A stretch of DNA of 64,000 bases from Filomicrobium sp. GTDB lineage: Bacteria; Pseudomonadota; Alphaproteobacteria; Rhizobiales; Hyphomicrobiaceae. The translations under genes and the position numbers were made by a program. The DNA lies in assembly GCA_029287535.1 (NCBI GenBank), contig JARFQY010000348.1, forward strand, positions 1 through 64,000, read 5' to 3'. The notes under the pieces were generated by a model. It saw only the letters and a list, made by a program, of their open reading frames with translations. It was not told where the DNA came from and ran no database searches. Positions 37,873-46,526 of this stretch are shown here, in pieces (position 1 is the stretch's first letter; the number at the start of each line of letters is the position of its first letter).

Positions 37873-38769
37873 TCAATGCAGGTCCTCCAAACCGAGCTTC
37901 TCGATGACATCCGCTGGCGACCACCCTGCTTCGCGCAAACTCCGCAGGCTCGTAGACGCGTCACTCTTGGAGAGCTTCCGGCCCAAGGCATCGCGAACAA
38001 GCCCGTGATGATGATACACCGGAGCTGGATACCCAAGCAGCTCCTGCAGCAAGCGGTGAATGGCCGTTGCCGGCTGCAAATCCTGCCCGCGAACGACATG
38101 CGTGACCGCCTGATAGGCATCATCGACCACCACGGCCAAGTGATAGCTAGTGGGCACGTCCTTGCGTTGCAGGACCACATCTCCCCACCGTAAAGGATCG
38201 AGGCTTACCGAGCGCGGGCCGTCCTCGCAGTCGATCTCATCAAAGGACAGCACCGCTCCTGCCTTCTCGCCCAACAGCTGCACCGCGCGAGCCATTTTGA
38301 GCCGCATGGCGAAAGACTCGCCGGCGGCGATACGCCCGCTGGCGACATCGGCCGGCAGGTCGCGATGCAATCCTGGATAAATCCTGGCCCCGTCAGGATC
38401 GAGACCCGATTTCATGCGAACGGCCGCCTCGTTGATCTCCGCGCGGCTGGCGAAACAGGGATAGAGCAATCCGAGTTCTGAAAGCCGCCCGGCGGCCTTC
38501 TCGTAGGCGTCCAAGCGGGAGGACTGTTGTAGAATCGGCTCTTCCCACTCAAGACCCAGCCAGGCGAGGTCCTCATAGATTGCATCGACAAAAGACTGCC
38601 GCGTCCGCCCGAGATCGATGTCCTCGATGCGCAACAGAAAACGCCCGCCATGACGGCGCGCCATCGCTCGATTGATGAGCGCCGACGCCGCATGCCCAAG
38701 ATGCAGGTACCCATTGGGACTTGGCGCAAACCTGAACACAGGCCGCGAATGCGCCGTTATCGCTGTCAC
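37873..38769 (-). CDS. gluQ: Glutamyl-Q tRNA(Asp) synthetase (GluQRS)
   Basis: The protein of about 298 residues is a truncated class I glutamyl-tRNA synthetase with FAPSPNGYLHLGH (HIGH type) and KLSKS motifs and no anticodon-binding domain. It attaches glutamate to queuosine 34 of tRNA(Asp). The zinc-binding cysteines of the E. coli enzyme are mostly missing: only one Cys remains in YPCFASR and the later Cys is replaced in YPGLHRDL. GGAGG four bases before the GTG at 38769 decides the start; a GTG six codons further upstream is in frame. Confidence 0.93.
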   Translation of the reverse strand: MTAITAHSRPVFRFAPSPNGYLHLGHAASALINRAMARRHGGRFLLRIEDIDLGRTRQSFVDAIYEDLAWLGLEWEEPILQQSSRLDAYEKAAGRLSELGLLYPCFASRAEINEAAVRMKSGLDPDGARIYPGLHRDLPADVASGRIAAGESFAMRLKMARAVQLLGEKAGAVLSFDEIDCEDGPRSVSLDPLRWGDVVLQRKDVPTSYHLAVVVDDAYQAVTHVVRGQDLQPATAIHRLLQELLGYPAPVYHHHGLVRDALGRKLSKSDASTSLRSLREAGWSPADVIEKLGLEDLH

Positions 38770-38851
38770 GCTTCCTCCCGCAGACACGATTGGGATAATA
38801 ACTCATACAGTCTATGCTACCGCCGCCTGCATGTTGAGGACGAACGCGCAT

Positions 38852-39535
38852 ATGCCCGCACGCCGCCGGAAACCGGCCGCCGGTCCGACCATAGAAACGC
38901 CCGAAGATATCCGCCGCGGTTGCCGCGCCTTGCGTCGTCGTTGCCGGCACATGCGAAGAATACACGATGCCATCGGCGATCCGCCGCTAAGGCGTCGCCA
39001 GGGCGGGTTCCCCGGTCTGGCGAGAATCGTCGTCGGGCAACAGCTCTCGATTGCCAGCGCCGATGCCATATGGAACCGAATGTCGACTGGCATCCATCCT
39101 TTCGAACCCGCCGCGGTCTTGCGCCTCGAGGACACCGAACTTCGCGCACTGGGTCTCTCCCGTCCGAAAATCAAAACCCTTCGCGGCATTGCCGCGGCTG
39201 TCGCCGAGGGCGAGCTGGACTTCGATGCCATTGGATGCGTCGACGAAGGCCAAAGACGCGAGCACCTTACCTCCCTGCCAGGCATTGGTCCCTGGTCAGC
39301 AGATATCTACGGCCTCTTTTGCCTCGGCGCTCAGGATGGGTTCGCACCCGGCGACTTGGCCCTGCAGGAAGCCGTGCGAATCGCTTTGAAAAGCGAATCG
39401 CGGCCGGGTCAGGATGAGCTTTTGGCGATGGCCGAACGCTGGAAGCCCTGGCGTGGTGTTGCCGCAAGGCTTCTGTGGTCCTATTACGCGTGGTCGAAGT
39501 CAAGTCAGAGCACTCCCACCGGCAGAGCCTCGTAG
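38852..39535 (+). CDS. DNA-3-methyladenine glycosylase II-like (AlkA/HhH-GPD family)
   Basis: The protein has about 227 residues with the HhH-GPD fold: IVVGQQLSIASADAIWNR, the helix-hairpin-helix LPGIGPWSADIYG and the catalytic Asp in PGDLAL. It excises alkylated purines in base-excision repair. No [4Fe-4S] cysteines are seen, as in AlkA. An ATG at 38831 is an alternative start. Divergent from gluQ. Confidence 0.88.
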   Translation: MPARRRKPAAGPTIETPEDIRRGCRALRRRCRHMRRIHDAIGDPPLRRRQGGFPGLARIVVGQQLSIASADAIWNRMSTGIHPFEPAAVLRLEDTELRALGLSRPKIKTLRGIAAAVAEGELDFDAIGCVDEGQRREHLTSLPGIGPWSADIYGLFCLGAQDGFAPGDLALQEAVRIALKSESRPGQDELLAMAERWKPWRGVAARLLWSYYAWSKSSQSTPTGRAS

Positions 39536-39775
39536 TTGCCGGGCAGGGACTGCTAATGCCTTGTAAATCGCGTTCAAATGCACCATTTGAAAATCGTTTT
39601 GAGATGCATGGCTCGTGTCCCTTCTGTCACACTACAAACCATTGTGGCTCAAGTTCCACTCCACACGGGATGGCTTCGCGTGGAGCTTCACAGAGCTGAC
39701 ATGCATGTCTAGTATTCGGAACACGGTCTGGTGGCGCGGACCGATTCTTGCAAGAACCCAACAGGAGGCACGAAC

Positions 39776-40336
39776 GTGGATCGTTCTGCTGTAATGCTGG
39801 ACAATTCTCCGGCCCTGGTTCTAAACGCCGACTTCCGGCCCTTGAGTTATTATCCGCTGTCGCTCTGGAGTTGGCAGGAAGCGGTAAAAGCAGTCTTTCT
39901 TGATCGCGTAAACATAGTCTCTGAGTACGACCGCCACGTTTCAAGCCCAACATTCAAGATGCGGCTGCCGAGCGTGGTTTCACTCAAGACCTACGTCAAA
40001 CCGGCACTGTTTCCGGCATTCACGCGCTTTAATGTGTTTCTTCGCGACCGGTTTACCTGTCAATATTGCGGAGATCTGCAAGACCTGACGTTCGACCACG
40101 TCATTCCCCGCTCACGCGGTGGCTTGACGCGTTGGGACAACGTTGTGACCGCGTGTGCGCCTTGCAATCTCGCAAAAGGCGGCGACATGCCCGAAGTTGC
40201 CGGGATGTTGCCGAAGCAGGCGCCTTATCGTCCAACGGTTTTCGAACTGCATCGTAACGGACGCTTGTTCCCGCCCAACTACCTTCATGAGAGCTGGCTC
40301 GACTACCTGTATTGGGACACCGAGCTGGAGCCCTAA
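39776..40336 (+). CDS. HNH endonuclease family protein
   Basis: The 186-residue product opens with LVLNADFRPLSYYPLS, typical of the widespread chromosomal HNH proteins of bacteria, and carries the HNH motif at CQYCGD, FDHVIPRSRGG, WDNVVTAC and CNLAKG with two zinc CXXC pairs. The family is often chromosomal and of unknown role rather than mobile. AGGAGG seven bases before the GTG at 39776 decides the start. A strong terminator follows the stop. Confidence 0.92.
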   Translation: MDRSAVMLDNSPALVLNADFRPLSYYPLSLWSWQEAVKAVFLDRVNIVSEYDRHVSSPTFKMRLPSVVSLKTYVKPALFPAFTRFNVFLRDRFTCQYCGDLQDLTFDHVIPRSRGGLTRWDNVVTACAPCNLAKGGDMPEVAGMLPKQAPYRPTVFELHRNGRLFPPNYLHESWLDYLYWDTELEP

Positions 40337-40359
40337 AGGTTGGCGCGAGGTTCGTAGGC

Positions 40360-40389
40360 AAAAAGGGCGCCTCAAGGCGCCCTTTTTTT
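40360..40389. terminator. Bidirectional rho-independent terminator
   Basis: An 8-base stem (AGGGCGCC / GGCGCCCT) with loop TCAA is preceded by a run of A and followed by seven T, so it can end transcripts in both directions. It lies between the convergent HNH gene and the small gene at 40398. Confidence 0.93.
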
Positions 40390-40397
40390 GTCTCAAG

Positions 40398-40622
40398 CTA
40401 TGCGGCTCGCTTGTCTGATGGCGCGCACATTGCCTCGGCGATGATTTCAACCGCCTTGCTCCAATCGCCGCTCGCTTTATCCGCGTCGCGCGCCAGCCCG
40501 AAGGCCGCGAGCGCATCCGCTGGAGCACCACCATCGCGGAACACCCGCGCGCAAACCTGGCGCGCGTATCCAAGCGTTTGGTGCCATTGCATTGTATCGA
40601 CGTACTCTGGGGGCATCTGCAT
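40398..40622 (-). CDS. Small hypothetical protein
   Basis: The product has about 74 residues and starts M-Q-M-P-P-E-Y-V-D-T-M. The central part QTLGYARQVCARVFRDGGAPADALAAFGL looks like a folded helical domain conserved as a short protein, but I cannot name a family. A GGAG nine bases before the ATG supports the start; an ATG five codons upstream (40637) is possible. It ends at the bidirectional terminator, which supports it as a transcribed gene. Confidence 0.6.
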   Translation of the reverse strand: MQMPPEYVDTMQWHQTLGYARQVCARVFRDGGAPADALAAFGLARDADKASGDWSKAVEIIAEAMCAPSDKRAA

Positions 40623-41061
40623 TTTCCTGTGCTCCATAAACTTGGGCAGCCCGTTGAACGGCGGCAGGTGCGAGGAACAAGGTGTGCTGTAACGCGCAAC
40701 CGGGATACACAGCACTTCGATCGAGCAGTACTCTCTCGCGCTCGACGCACCTGCCATTTCCTGCAGACCCGGGCTATCGTGCTCTCCGGTGCCGCATCTG
40801 AAATTACGCAGTCGGGCTAAGGGCTTGACGCGGACTACAACCAACCGAAACGCGCTTACTTTTTGACGCTTACGTTACTCAGCACCAACTCAACGATGTC
40901 GCTGATCGGTTGCCATGTGGTCTCACTCGTGTTCACCTTACGCCTCTCAACTCAATTGAATTGCGGTCCACGACCGGCGCTCAATGGCGCCGCACCAGCC
41001 ACGCCGGTCGCGGTGACCTCGCTTCGCCAGTTCTCGCGGGGGGGGGAGAGCCGGCAAACGC

Positions 41062-41346
41062 TTACGACGCACGACACGCTACAGATACGACTGGGGTGTT
41101 GATTTGCTTACCGATACGCATGGACTTAATCCGGCGGGCAAACTTCCTCGACTCTTCAAACATCGCCGGAAGCGTGTTCTTGGGAGAGGACACCGATACA
41201 AACGCGTTACCAGTACACAAACGCCGCTTTAGGAAGTCAGACGCCGTACGACCCGAAGTCGGACCTCCAAGCCGCAACTCACTCAACTGCAACTCAGACG
41301 CTGGAACTACGCCACTATCCAGAACACTACGCATGGAAAACGCCAC
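41062..41346 (-). CDS. Possible small protein inside skewed island
   Basis: The 94-residue frame reads plausibly as a protein: DSGVVPASELQLSEL, then TASDFLKRRLCTGNAF, then NTLPAMFEESRKFARRIKSMRIG, with basic and helical character toward the end. Codon use is rich in T and G at third positions, unlike the GC-rich neighbours. No family is recognised and no good ribosome site precedes the ATG. It may be a decayed phage gene or a chance frame. Confidence 0.3.
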   Translation of the reverse strand: MAFSMRSVLDSGVVPASELQLSELRLGGPTSGRTASDFLKRRLCTGNAFVSVSSPKNTLPAMFEESRKFARRIKSMRIGKQINTPVVSVACRAS

Positions 41347-41430
41347 TCACGGTTACGACTCAAAATCACCACGACACAACAACGCGAACTGGGTAGAGCC
41401 AAAGTACGCGGCTCAAACGACTCAGCAGCT

Positions 41431-41449
41431 GCCGACACCGAGTGTCGGC
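41431..41449. repeat. Perfect hairpin in skewed island
   Basis: GCCGACAC and GTGTCGGC pair over 8 bases with the three-base loop CGA and no T tract on either strand. A second nested hairpin (CCGC...GGGG-ACAA-CCCC-GCGG) lies at 41554-41577. Confidence 0.6.
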
Positions 41450-41714
41450 GATGCCCCTGGAACGCGGGCGCACATACTTGAAACCGGCAAACAAACGCTA
41501 CTGGACATCTGGCGAAACAAACTCAACTCGCAACCATCGATCCCTTGTCTCGTCCGCTTGGGGGGACAACCCCGCGGCTGTCGTGAATTAAGCGTCCCAT
41601 TTGGGCAACAAGAAGACACGAAATAGACGCCTCCACGGCAATTACATTGACGAAAGATGAACGGGCCACACCGACCCGTTCGATCCGCATCTTACCTGGA
41701 TGAAATATGGGGTT

Positions 41715-42245
41715 TCAGAGGGTTTCGCGCTGCTCAACACACGCGAAAGCGGCCTTGAGCGTGCCGACAAATATGACGAAGGAAATCAATGCGTTCCAGC
41801 CGGCAAATGAGAGACCGAGGAACCAGAACTCGGGCTCGTCGCAGCGTGGAACTTTCGTCTTCTGTAAATCAGCCAGAAGCGAATCTGCCGAAGCGTTGAG
41901 GGCCTCTCCGCCGGAACAACTCTGTGGCCCGGGCCAGAATCCGTATTCAGCCCCTGCTTGATAGACGCCAAGGCCCGAATTCGCCAGGAAAGCCAAGGAC
42001 ACGACAAAAAACACCAAAGCCGCCATTTTCGCTTTTTCGGCGCTGAGCAGGATCAGCGAAACGAATAGCAAAGGCACGCCCGCATAGTAGGCATAACGCT
42101 GAACCAGGCACAAAGGGCAGGGTTCATACTGACCAACGTACTCAAATGCCAGGGCCGCCAGGATGACCGCGGCCGACAAGAACAGCATCCACCCGCCAAG
42201 CTGGTAAGCGTGAGATTTCACGGGGCTGACCTGTTCAGAACGCAT
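41715..42245 (-). CDS. dsbB: Disulfide bond formation protein DsbB
   Basis: The 176-residue protein has four membrane helices, the first periplasmic redox pair in PCPLCLVQRYAYY and the second pair formed by Cys in PQSCSG and PRCDEP. It reoxidises DsbA with quinone in the inner membrane, supporting disulfide formation in periplasmic proteins and cytochromes. It follows the DedA-type gene after 28 bases in the same direction, probably one unit. Confidence 0.92.
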   Translation of the reverse strand: MRSEQVSPVKSHAYQLGGWMLFLSAAVILAALAFEYVGQYEPCPLCLVQRYAYYAGVPLLFVSLILLSAEKAKMAALVFFVVSLAFLANSGLGVYQAGAEYGFWPGPQSCSGGEALNASADSLLADLQKTKVPRCDEPEFWFLGLSFAGWNALISFVIFVGTLKAAFACVEQRETL

Positions 42246-42273
42246 CGTGGGCTCCTGTTACGCGGCCTCGGAG

Positions 42274-42855
42274 TTAGATCAGATACTTGATGGCAACGAA
42301 CCCGCCGAAGAGCAAGACCACAAAGATGGTGAACATCAGTCCCAACCGCTTCTCGATGAAATCGCGGATCGGCGGACCAAACCAGTACAACAGCGCCGCG
42401 ACAACGAAAAAGCGCAACCCCCGCGACAGTACGCTAGCGAGCATGAACACGAAGATATTGAGCGCTGTCGCACCGCTGGCGATGGTGATCACTTTGTAGG
42501 GAAACGGGGTTACGCCAAAGAAGAACACGATCCAGGCGCCGTAGTCATTGTACTGGTTGGCGAACTTCTGAAATTTCTCCGAATACCCGTAGAATTCGAG
42601 CATTGGCTGACCGACCGCATCGAACAGATAATAACCGATCAGATAGCCGAACACGCCCCCTAGAACGGACCCGACCGTCGCAACAAAAGCGAAGAACCAT
42701 GCTTTTGCCCGCTCCGCCAAAACCATCGGAATCAGCATCACGTCCGGTGGTATCGGAAAAAACGAACTCTCGACAAAGGAAACCGTGAAGAGGGAAGGAA
42801 CCGCGTTCTTGTGCGCGGCAGCCTGCATGGTCCAGTCGTAAAGGCGTCTGATCAT
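42274..42855 (-). CDS. DedA/VTT-domain membrane protein, YqaA type
   Basis: The 193-residue protein has about five hydrophobic segments, the family segment ESSFFPIPPDVMLIPMVLA, GVFGYLIGYYLFDAVG and FFGVTPFPYKVITIASGA. DedA/VTT proteins take part in membrane lipid or anion transport and help under stress. It is upstream of dsbB in one unit. Confidence 0.9.
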   Translation of the reverse strand: MIRRLYDWTMQAAAHKNAVPSLFTVSFVESSFFPIPPDVMLIPMVLAERAKAWFFAFVATVGSVLGGVFGYLIGYYLFDAVGQPMLEFYGYSEKFQKFANQYNDYGAWIVFFFGVTPFPYKVITIASGATALNIFVFMLASVLSRGLRFFVVAALLYWFGPPIRDFIEKRLGLMFTIFVVLLFGGFVAIKYLI

Positions 42856-42911
42856 CGTACCGGATTGGATTGAGGAAAGGGGTAACTTGGTCTAAATCAC
42901 GAACGGCGGCG

Positions 42912-44147
42912 TCATGATGACGGATGATGAGGAACGAAGCTCTGCGAAAGCCGTAAGACGAGCTCATTGATTAAAAGCCGGCCGGGACCAACCGCGCGAA
43001 TCGTCTGCCCATCAACCGATACCCCTAAAGCGCCTTGCTTGACCAGCCGCCCAATAGCATCAGCTCCAACCGTCACGCCGCCTGTTTCCGCGAGCCGGGC
43101 AAGATCAAGGCCTTCCGCAAGCCTCAGTCCCATGAGCAGCAACTCATCGGCCGCGGCCGTTTTCGAGATCGCCTCCCTGGTGACAATACCGTGCCCGTCA
43201 GTTTCGACCCGGCCTGCCCAGGCTTCTGGGTGGCGCTCCGTGTTCGTCGCCAGACGCTCACCTTTGGCCACGACGCGGCCGTGCGCACCAGGACCTACGC
43301 CGGCGTATTCGCCATAACGCCAATAAACAAGGTTGTGCTGGCTTTCTTGTCCGGCCCTGGCGTGATTCGAAACCTCATAGGCGGGTAGCCCTGCCGCCAG
43401 GGTCATTTCCTGAGTGAGTTCGAACATATCCGCGGCCAGCTCTGGCTCCGGTATCACCAGCCGTCCCGCCGAATGCAGCGTGTGAAAGACCGTGTCCGGT
43501 TCGATCGTCAGCTGATAGAGCGACAGGTGCGAGGGCGAAAATGACAACGCCTCCTCGAGTTCCTCACGCCAGGCTTCCAATGTCTGTCCGCTGCGCGCGT
43601 AAATGAGGTCAAATGACACCCGCTCGAAGGTCGTGTTCGCGATCTCCAGTGCCGCGCGGGCCTCCGCGACGCTATGAATCCGCCCGAGCGCCTTCAGGTC
43701 GCCCTCGACAAGCGACTGCACGCCTAGCGACACGCGGTTGACACCCGCCTCCCGGTAGCCGCGAAAACGACCCGCCTCGACCGACCCGGGATTCGCTTCC
43801 AGCGTAATCTCGGCGGCAGGCTCAAGCTCCCAGAGTTCGGCGATTTCAGCAACAATGGTCGCCACTGTTTGTGCTTGCATCAAAGACGGTGTGCCACCGC
43901 CAAAGAAGACGCTCGACACCCGCCGGGCTCCCGTCAGCCGGCGCCAGAACCGCAACTCCTGCACGTAGGCAGCAACAAAACGCGACTCATCCCAGCCGCT
44001 CCGCCCGTTGGCGCCGCCAAACCGCACGTGGCTGTTGAAGTCACAGTAGGGACACTTCTGTGCACAAAACGGCCAGTGCACGTAGATCGCAAAGCCCGGA
44101 TCCTGGCCGCCACCAGCAATGTCGTGCGACTGGGTGCCCGGTTGCAT
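42912..44147 (-). CDS. hemW: Radical SAM haem chaperone HemW
   Basis: The 411-residue protein has the radical-SAM cluster Cys28, Cys32 and Cys35 in CAQKCPYCDFNSH, FFGGGTPSL, and the HemW C-terminal domain. HemW binds haem and delivers it to respiratory enzymes; it is not a coproporphyrinogen oxidase. The ATG at 44147 lies just after the rdgB stop codon, so an upstream start within rdgB is rejected. It belongs to the rph-VOC-rdgB-hemW unit. Confidence 0.93.
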   Translation of the reverse strand: MQPGTQSHDIAGGGQDPGFAIYVHWPFCAQKCPYCDFNSHVRFGGANGRSGWDESRFVAAYVQELRFWRRLTGARRVSSVFFGGGTPSLMQAQTVATIVAEIAELWELEPAAEITLEANPGSVEAGRFRGYREAGVNRVSLGVQSLVEGDLKALGRIHSVAEARAALEIANTTFERVSFDLIYARSGQTLEAWREELEEALSFSPSHLSLYQLTIEPDTVFHTLHSAGRLVIPEPELAADMFELTQEMTLAAGLPAYEVSNHARAGQESQHNLVYWRYGEYAGVGPGAHGRVVAKGERLATNTERHPEAWAGRVETDGHGIVTREAISKTAAADELLLMGLRLAEGLDLARLAETGGVTVGADAIGRLVKQGALGVSVDGQTIRAVGPGRLLINELVLRLSQSFVPHHPSS

Positions 44148-44155
44148 GACCTTGC

Positions 44156-45055
44156 CTACGCGCGGCGGCTCCCCGCCAGCAGGGCTTTGGCTATCAAACG
44201 CCAACGCGGCTCCACCTCCAGATTGGGGCTGTCCTCGATAAATGACCCAATGGCTTTCAAGTAGGCATCGAGGTCCGCACTCTTCCAACTATCAGGGTTA
44301 TCCTTCAGGTCCCCGCGTAGATTGGCGATGAACGTTGCGAGTTCATCGGCCGTCGACAGATTGGCTGCGGCCGCTGCGAGCCCTTCGTAGGCACCTGCAC
44401 CGGTTGTTGCGGAAGCCGAAGATTCGCCAGCCACCGCTAACCCGGCGAGCTTCTCCGCCCGGAACAATTCGAAAGCCCGCGCCCTGTGCGACATGGAGTG
44501 TTTACGGGCGGGCTCCATCTCACCGAAAGTCTGATCTTCACCGTCGGGTTGGAACATCGGATCATAACCAAAGCCCTGCCCGCCGCGCGCCGGCCAGACA
44601 AGGACACCGTCCACCCGTCCTTCGAACAACTCGGTCTCGCCATCAGGCCAAGCCAGGCACAACGCGCAAGTGAAGTTCGCGCGCGGACCGGGCGCTGCCC
44701 AGCCATGCCGCTGCGTGACCTCCTCGGCGACCTTTCGCATAGCGATTGCAAAGTCCTTCTGCGGACCTGCCCAACGCGCCGAATAGATCCCTGGTGCACC
44801 CCCAAGGCAAGCGACCTCCAGGCCCGAATCGTCAGCCAATGCCGGTCGTCCGGACGCCTTTGCTGCCGCCACCGCTTTCAGCGCGGCGTTACCCCGGAAG
44901 GTCGTCTCCGTTTCCTCGGGCTCGGGCAAATCAAGCTCGCCCGCGGAGATGGCGTCCAGCCCAAACGGAGCGATCAGTTGCTTGATCTCCCACACCTTGC
45001 CTGCGTTGTGGCTGGCAACAACAAGCTGCATCCCAGGAGCAAGCACGTAGCTCAT
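44156..45055 (-). CDS. rdgB: RdgB/HAM1 non-canonical purine NTP pyrophosphatase with extra C-terminal domain
   Basis: Residues 1-205 are a full Rdg[12 protein letters not shown], the ADDSGLEV substrate motif and [17 protein letters not shown], and SHRARA. It hydrolyses dITP, ITP and XTP to monophosphates to keep deaminated purines out of DNA and RNA. The normal length is about 200; here a low-complexity linker and a further ~65-residue domain follow ([30 protein letters not shown]), resembling the DUF7660-type helical domain. The frame shows no stop between the parts. The start overlaps the VOC gene stop by four bases (ATGA). Confidence 0.93.
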   Translation of the reverse strand: MSYVLAPGMQLVVASHNAGKVWEIKQLIAPFGLDAISAGELDLPEPEETETTFRGNAALKAVAAAKASGRPALADDSGLEVACLGGAPGIYSARWAGPQKDFAIAMRKVAEEVTQRHGWAAPGPRANFTCALCLAWPDGETELFEGRVDGVLVWPARGGQGFGYDPMFQPDGEDQTFGEMEPARKHSMSHRARAFELFRAEKLAGLAVAGESSASATTGAGAYEGLAAAAANLSTADELATFIANLRGDLKDNPDSWKSADLDAYLKAIGSFIEDSPNLEVEPRWRLIAKALLAGSRRA

Positions 45056-45474
45056 TCAAGTCCCCAAATTCTTGGTTCCGCAAACTCAAGACAATTGCCC
45101 GCGGGATCGCGGAAATAGATCGAGCGCCCGCCTTGCGGCCATTCAAAATCCGCTTCGATCGTCAGACCCTTATCTTCCAAGTGCTTGCGCCAACTGGAGA
45201 TCTCCACACCGCTCGCACGAAAACAGACGTGTCCATGCCCCAACGCTCCGTGCACTGGCACGGGTAAGCGAGAGTCAGCGGGTGCTGGAACGACGGTGGC
45301 GTTCGGGTTGAAGATCAATAGCATTTGGTCGCCACAACGAAAAAAGAGCTGCCTACCGTGCTGCTTGGAGAAAACCTTGAAGCCCAGCACATGGCAATAA
45401 AAGTCTTCCGCCGCTTCGAGGTCTTCAGCGTAAAGTATCGTCTCCAGGATACCGCTCGGCATCAGCTCATCCAT
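45052..45474 (-). CDS. VOC-superfamily (glyoxalase/bleomycin resistance-like) protein
   Basis: The 140-residue protein has two beta-alpha-beta-beta-beta modules with [23 protein letters not shown] and [14 protein letters not shown]; the metal ligands are plausible at His in HVCF and Glu in LEFAEP. Substrate unknown. The ATG at 45474 is chosen from the family start; an ATG at 45528 would add a non-conserved tail. It lies between rph and rdgB and is translationally coupled to rdgB. Confidence 0.83.
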   Translation of the reverse strand: MDELMPSGILETILYAEDLEAAEDFYCHVLGFKVFSKQHGRQLFFRCGDQMLLIFNPNATVVPAPADSRLPVPVHGALGHGHVCFRASGVEISSWRKHLEDKGLTIEADFEWPQGGRSIYFRDPAGNCLEFAEPRIWGLE

Positions 45475-45557
45475 GCTGGCCCCACTGGAATTCCCGCAAG
45501 ATTGGCAGTCCCGAGCGTCGCGCGGCAACGACCTATAGGAAAGCGCGACGCTGGTGT

Positions 45558-46271
45558 TCAGCTAATCGTCAGCTTCTGGAGTTGTAGCAGCTCGCCGATC
45601 CCTTTCTTGGCAAGCCCCATCAAAGCATCGAAGTCTTCTTGGCTGAACGGCGCCGTCTCGGCCGTCCCCTGGACTTCAACGATTTTGCCGGAGCCGGTCA
45701 TGACGAAGTTCGCGTCGGCATCCGCACTGGAGTCTTCCGCATAATCAAGGTCCAGCACCGGCATTCCCTTGTAGAGTCCGCATGAGATTGCCGCCACCTG
45801 ATCGGATAGCACATCGCCGGACACCATTTCGCGGACCTTCATCCACTCAATGCACTCATGCAAAGCCACCCATCCGCCCGTGATCGCCGCCGTCCGAGTG
45901 CCGCCGTCGGCCTGGATGACGTCGCAGTCGACCGTGATCTGCCTCTCGCCAAGCCCTTCAAGATTGACGACCGCCCGCAGTGCTCGCCCGATCAACCTTT
46001 GGATCTCGTGCGTGCGTCCGGATGGTGAACCACGCGTCACCTCGCGGCGGGTGCGCTCGAGTGTCGCGCGTGGCAACATCGAATATTCGGCGGTGACCCA
46101 GCCCCGTCCCTGGCCCTTCAGCCAGGGCGGTACGCGTTCTTCCAGCGTTGCGGTACAAAGCACCTGGGTATTGCCGAAGTTGATCATGCACGAACCTTCC
46201 GCGTGCATGGAAACAGCACGGTCGATCGATACACGGCGCAGTTCATCAGGCTGGCGATTGGAAGGACGCAT
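45558..46271 (-). CDS. rph: Ribonuclease PH
   Basis: The 237-residue protein has the phosphorolytic RNase PH fold with [11 protein letters not shown] at the start, [22 protein letters not shown]-type substrate region as [15 protein letters not shown], and [17 protein letters not shown]. It trims tRNA 3' ends using phosphate. It is divergent from hrcA, a common arrangement in Alphaproteobacteria, and heads the rph-VOC-rdgB-hemW unit. Confidence 0.96.
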   Translation of the reverse strand: MRPSNRQPDELRRVSIDRAVSMHAEGSCMINFGNTQVLCTATLEERVPPWLKGQGRGWVTAEYSMLPRATLERTRREVTRGSPSGRTHEIQRLIGRALRAVVNLEGLGERQITVDCDVIQADGGTRTAAITGGWVALHECIEWMKVREMVSGDVLSDQVAAISCGLYKGMPVLDLDYAEDSSADADANFVMTGSGKIVEVQGTAETAPFSQEDFDALMGLAKKGIGELLQLQKLTIS

Positions 46272-46526
46272 GGATGTGGGCTCTGGTGACGGCCTGAAAG
46301 CGCAGCATGAAGACTCAGCCGGCCCGACCCGTGAAACGCGGTTTGCGCAAAGAGTGTGGGACCCTAAAAGAGCCTGCGCGGAGGTTCAAGTACCGGTAAG
46401 CAGTCTAACTCAACGACCTGGCGGGCATCATCCGATTTGAAAATTGACGATGACGCCGAGTGTGCCTAGCTACTGGATACAGTGCGGACTCCGGCGCTGG
46501 CGGCCCTGAGAGGCAAACCGAGCACG

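Larger units (their letters stand above)
40850..41640. other. A+C-skewed intergenic island without a confident gene
   Basis: About 0.8 kb between the small gene and dsbB differs from all its surroundings in strand composition. In 41221-41400, 119 of 180 plus-strand bases are A or C and only about 13 percent are T, so the minus strand is G+T rich. Repeating short words such as AAACGC, ACTCAACT and ACAAACGC occur. It contains a 94-codon minus frame (41062-41346), a 26-codon minus frame with a GAGAGG ribosome site starting GTG near 40949, and two hairpins. Together this looks like foreign DNA, possibly a relic of a small (ssDNA?) phage. Confidence 0.5.

Noticed and set aside
40910-41626. 238-codon plus-strand frame through the skewed island
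   Set aside because: Its length is explained by the low T content, which removes stop codons; the translation has no hydrophobic core or family feature.
40850-41640. tmRNA, RNase P RNA or SRP RNA in the skewed island
   Set aside because: No tag sequence coding A-N-D-N, no GAGGAAAGTCCG core of RNase P RNA and no SRP core were found on either strand.
46272-46526. CIRCE element for HrcA before hrcA
   Set aside because: No TTAGCACTC-N9-GAGTGCTAA pattern found here or before grpE and dnaK.
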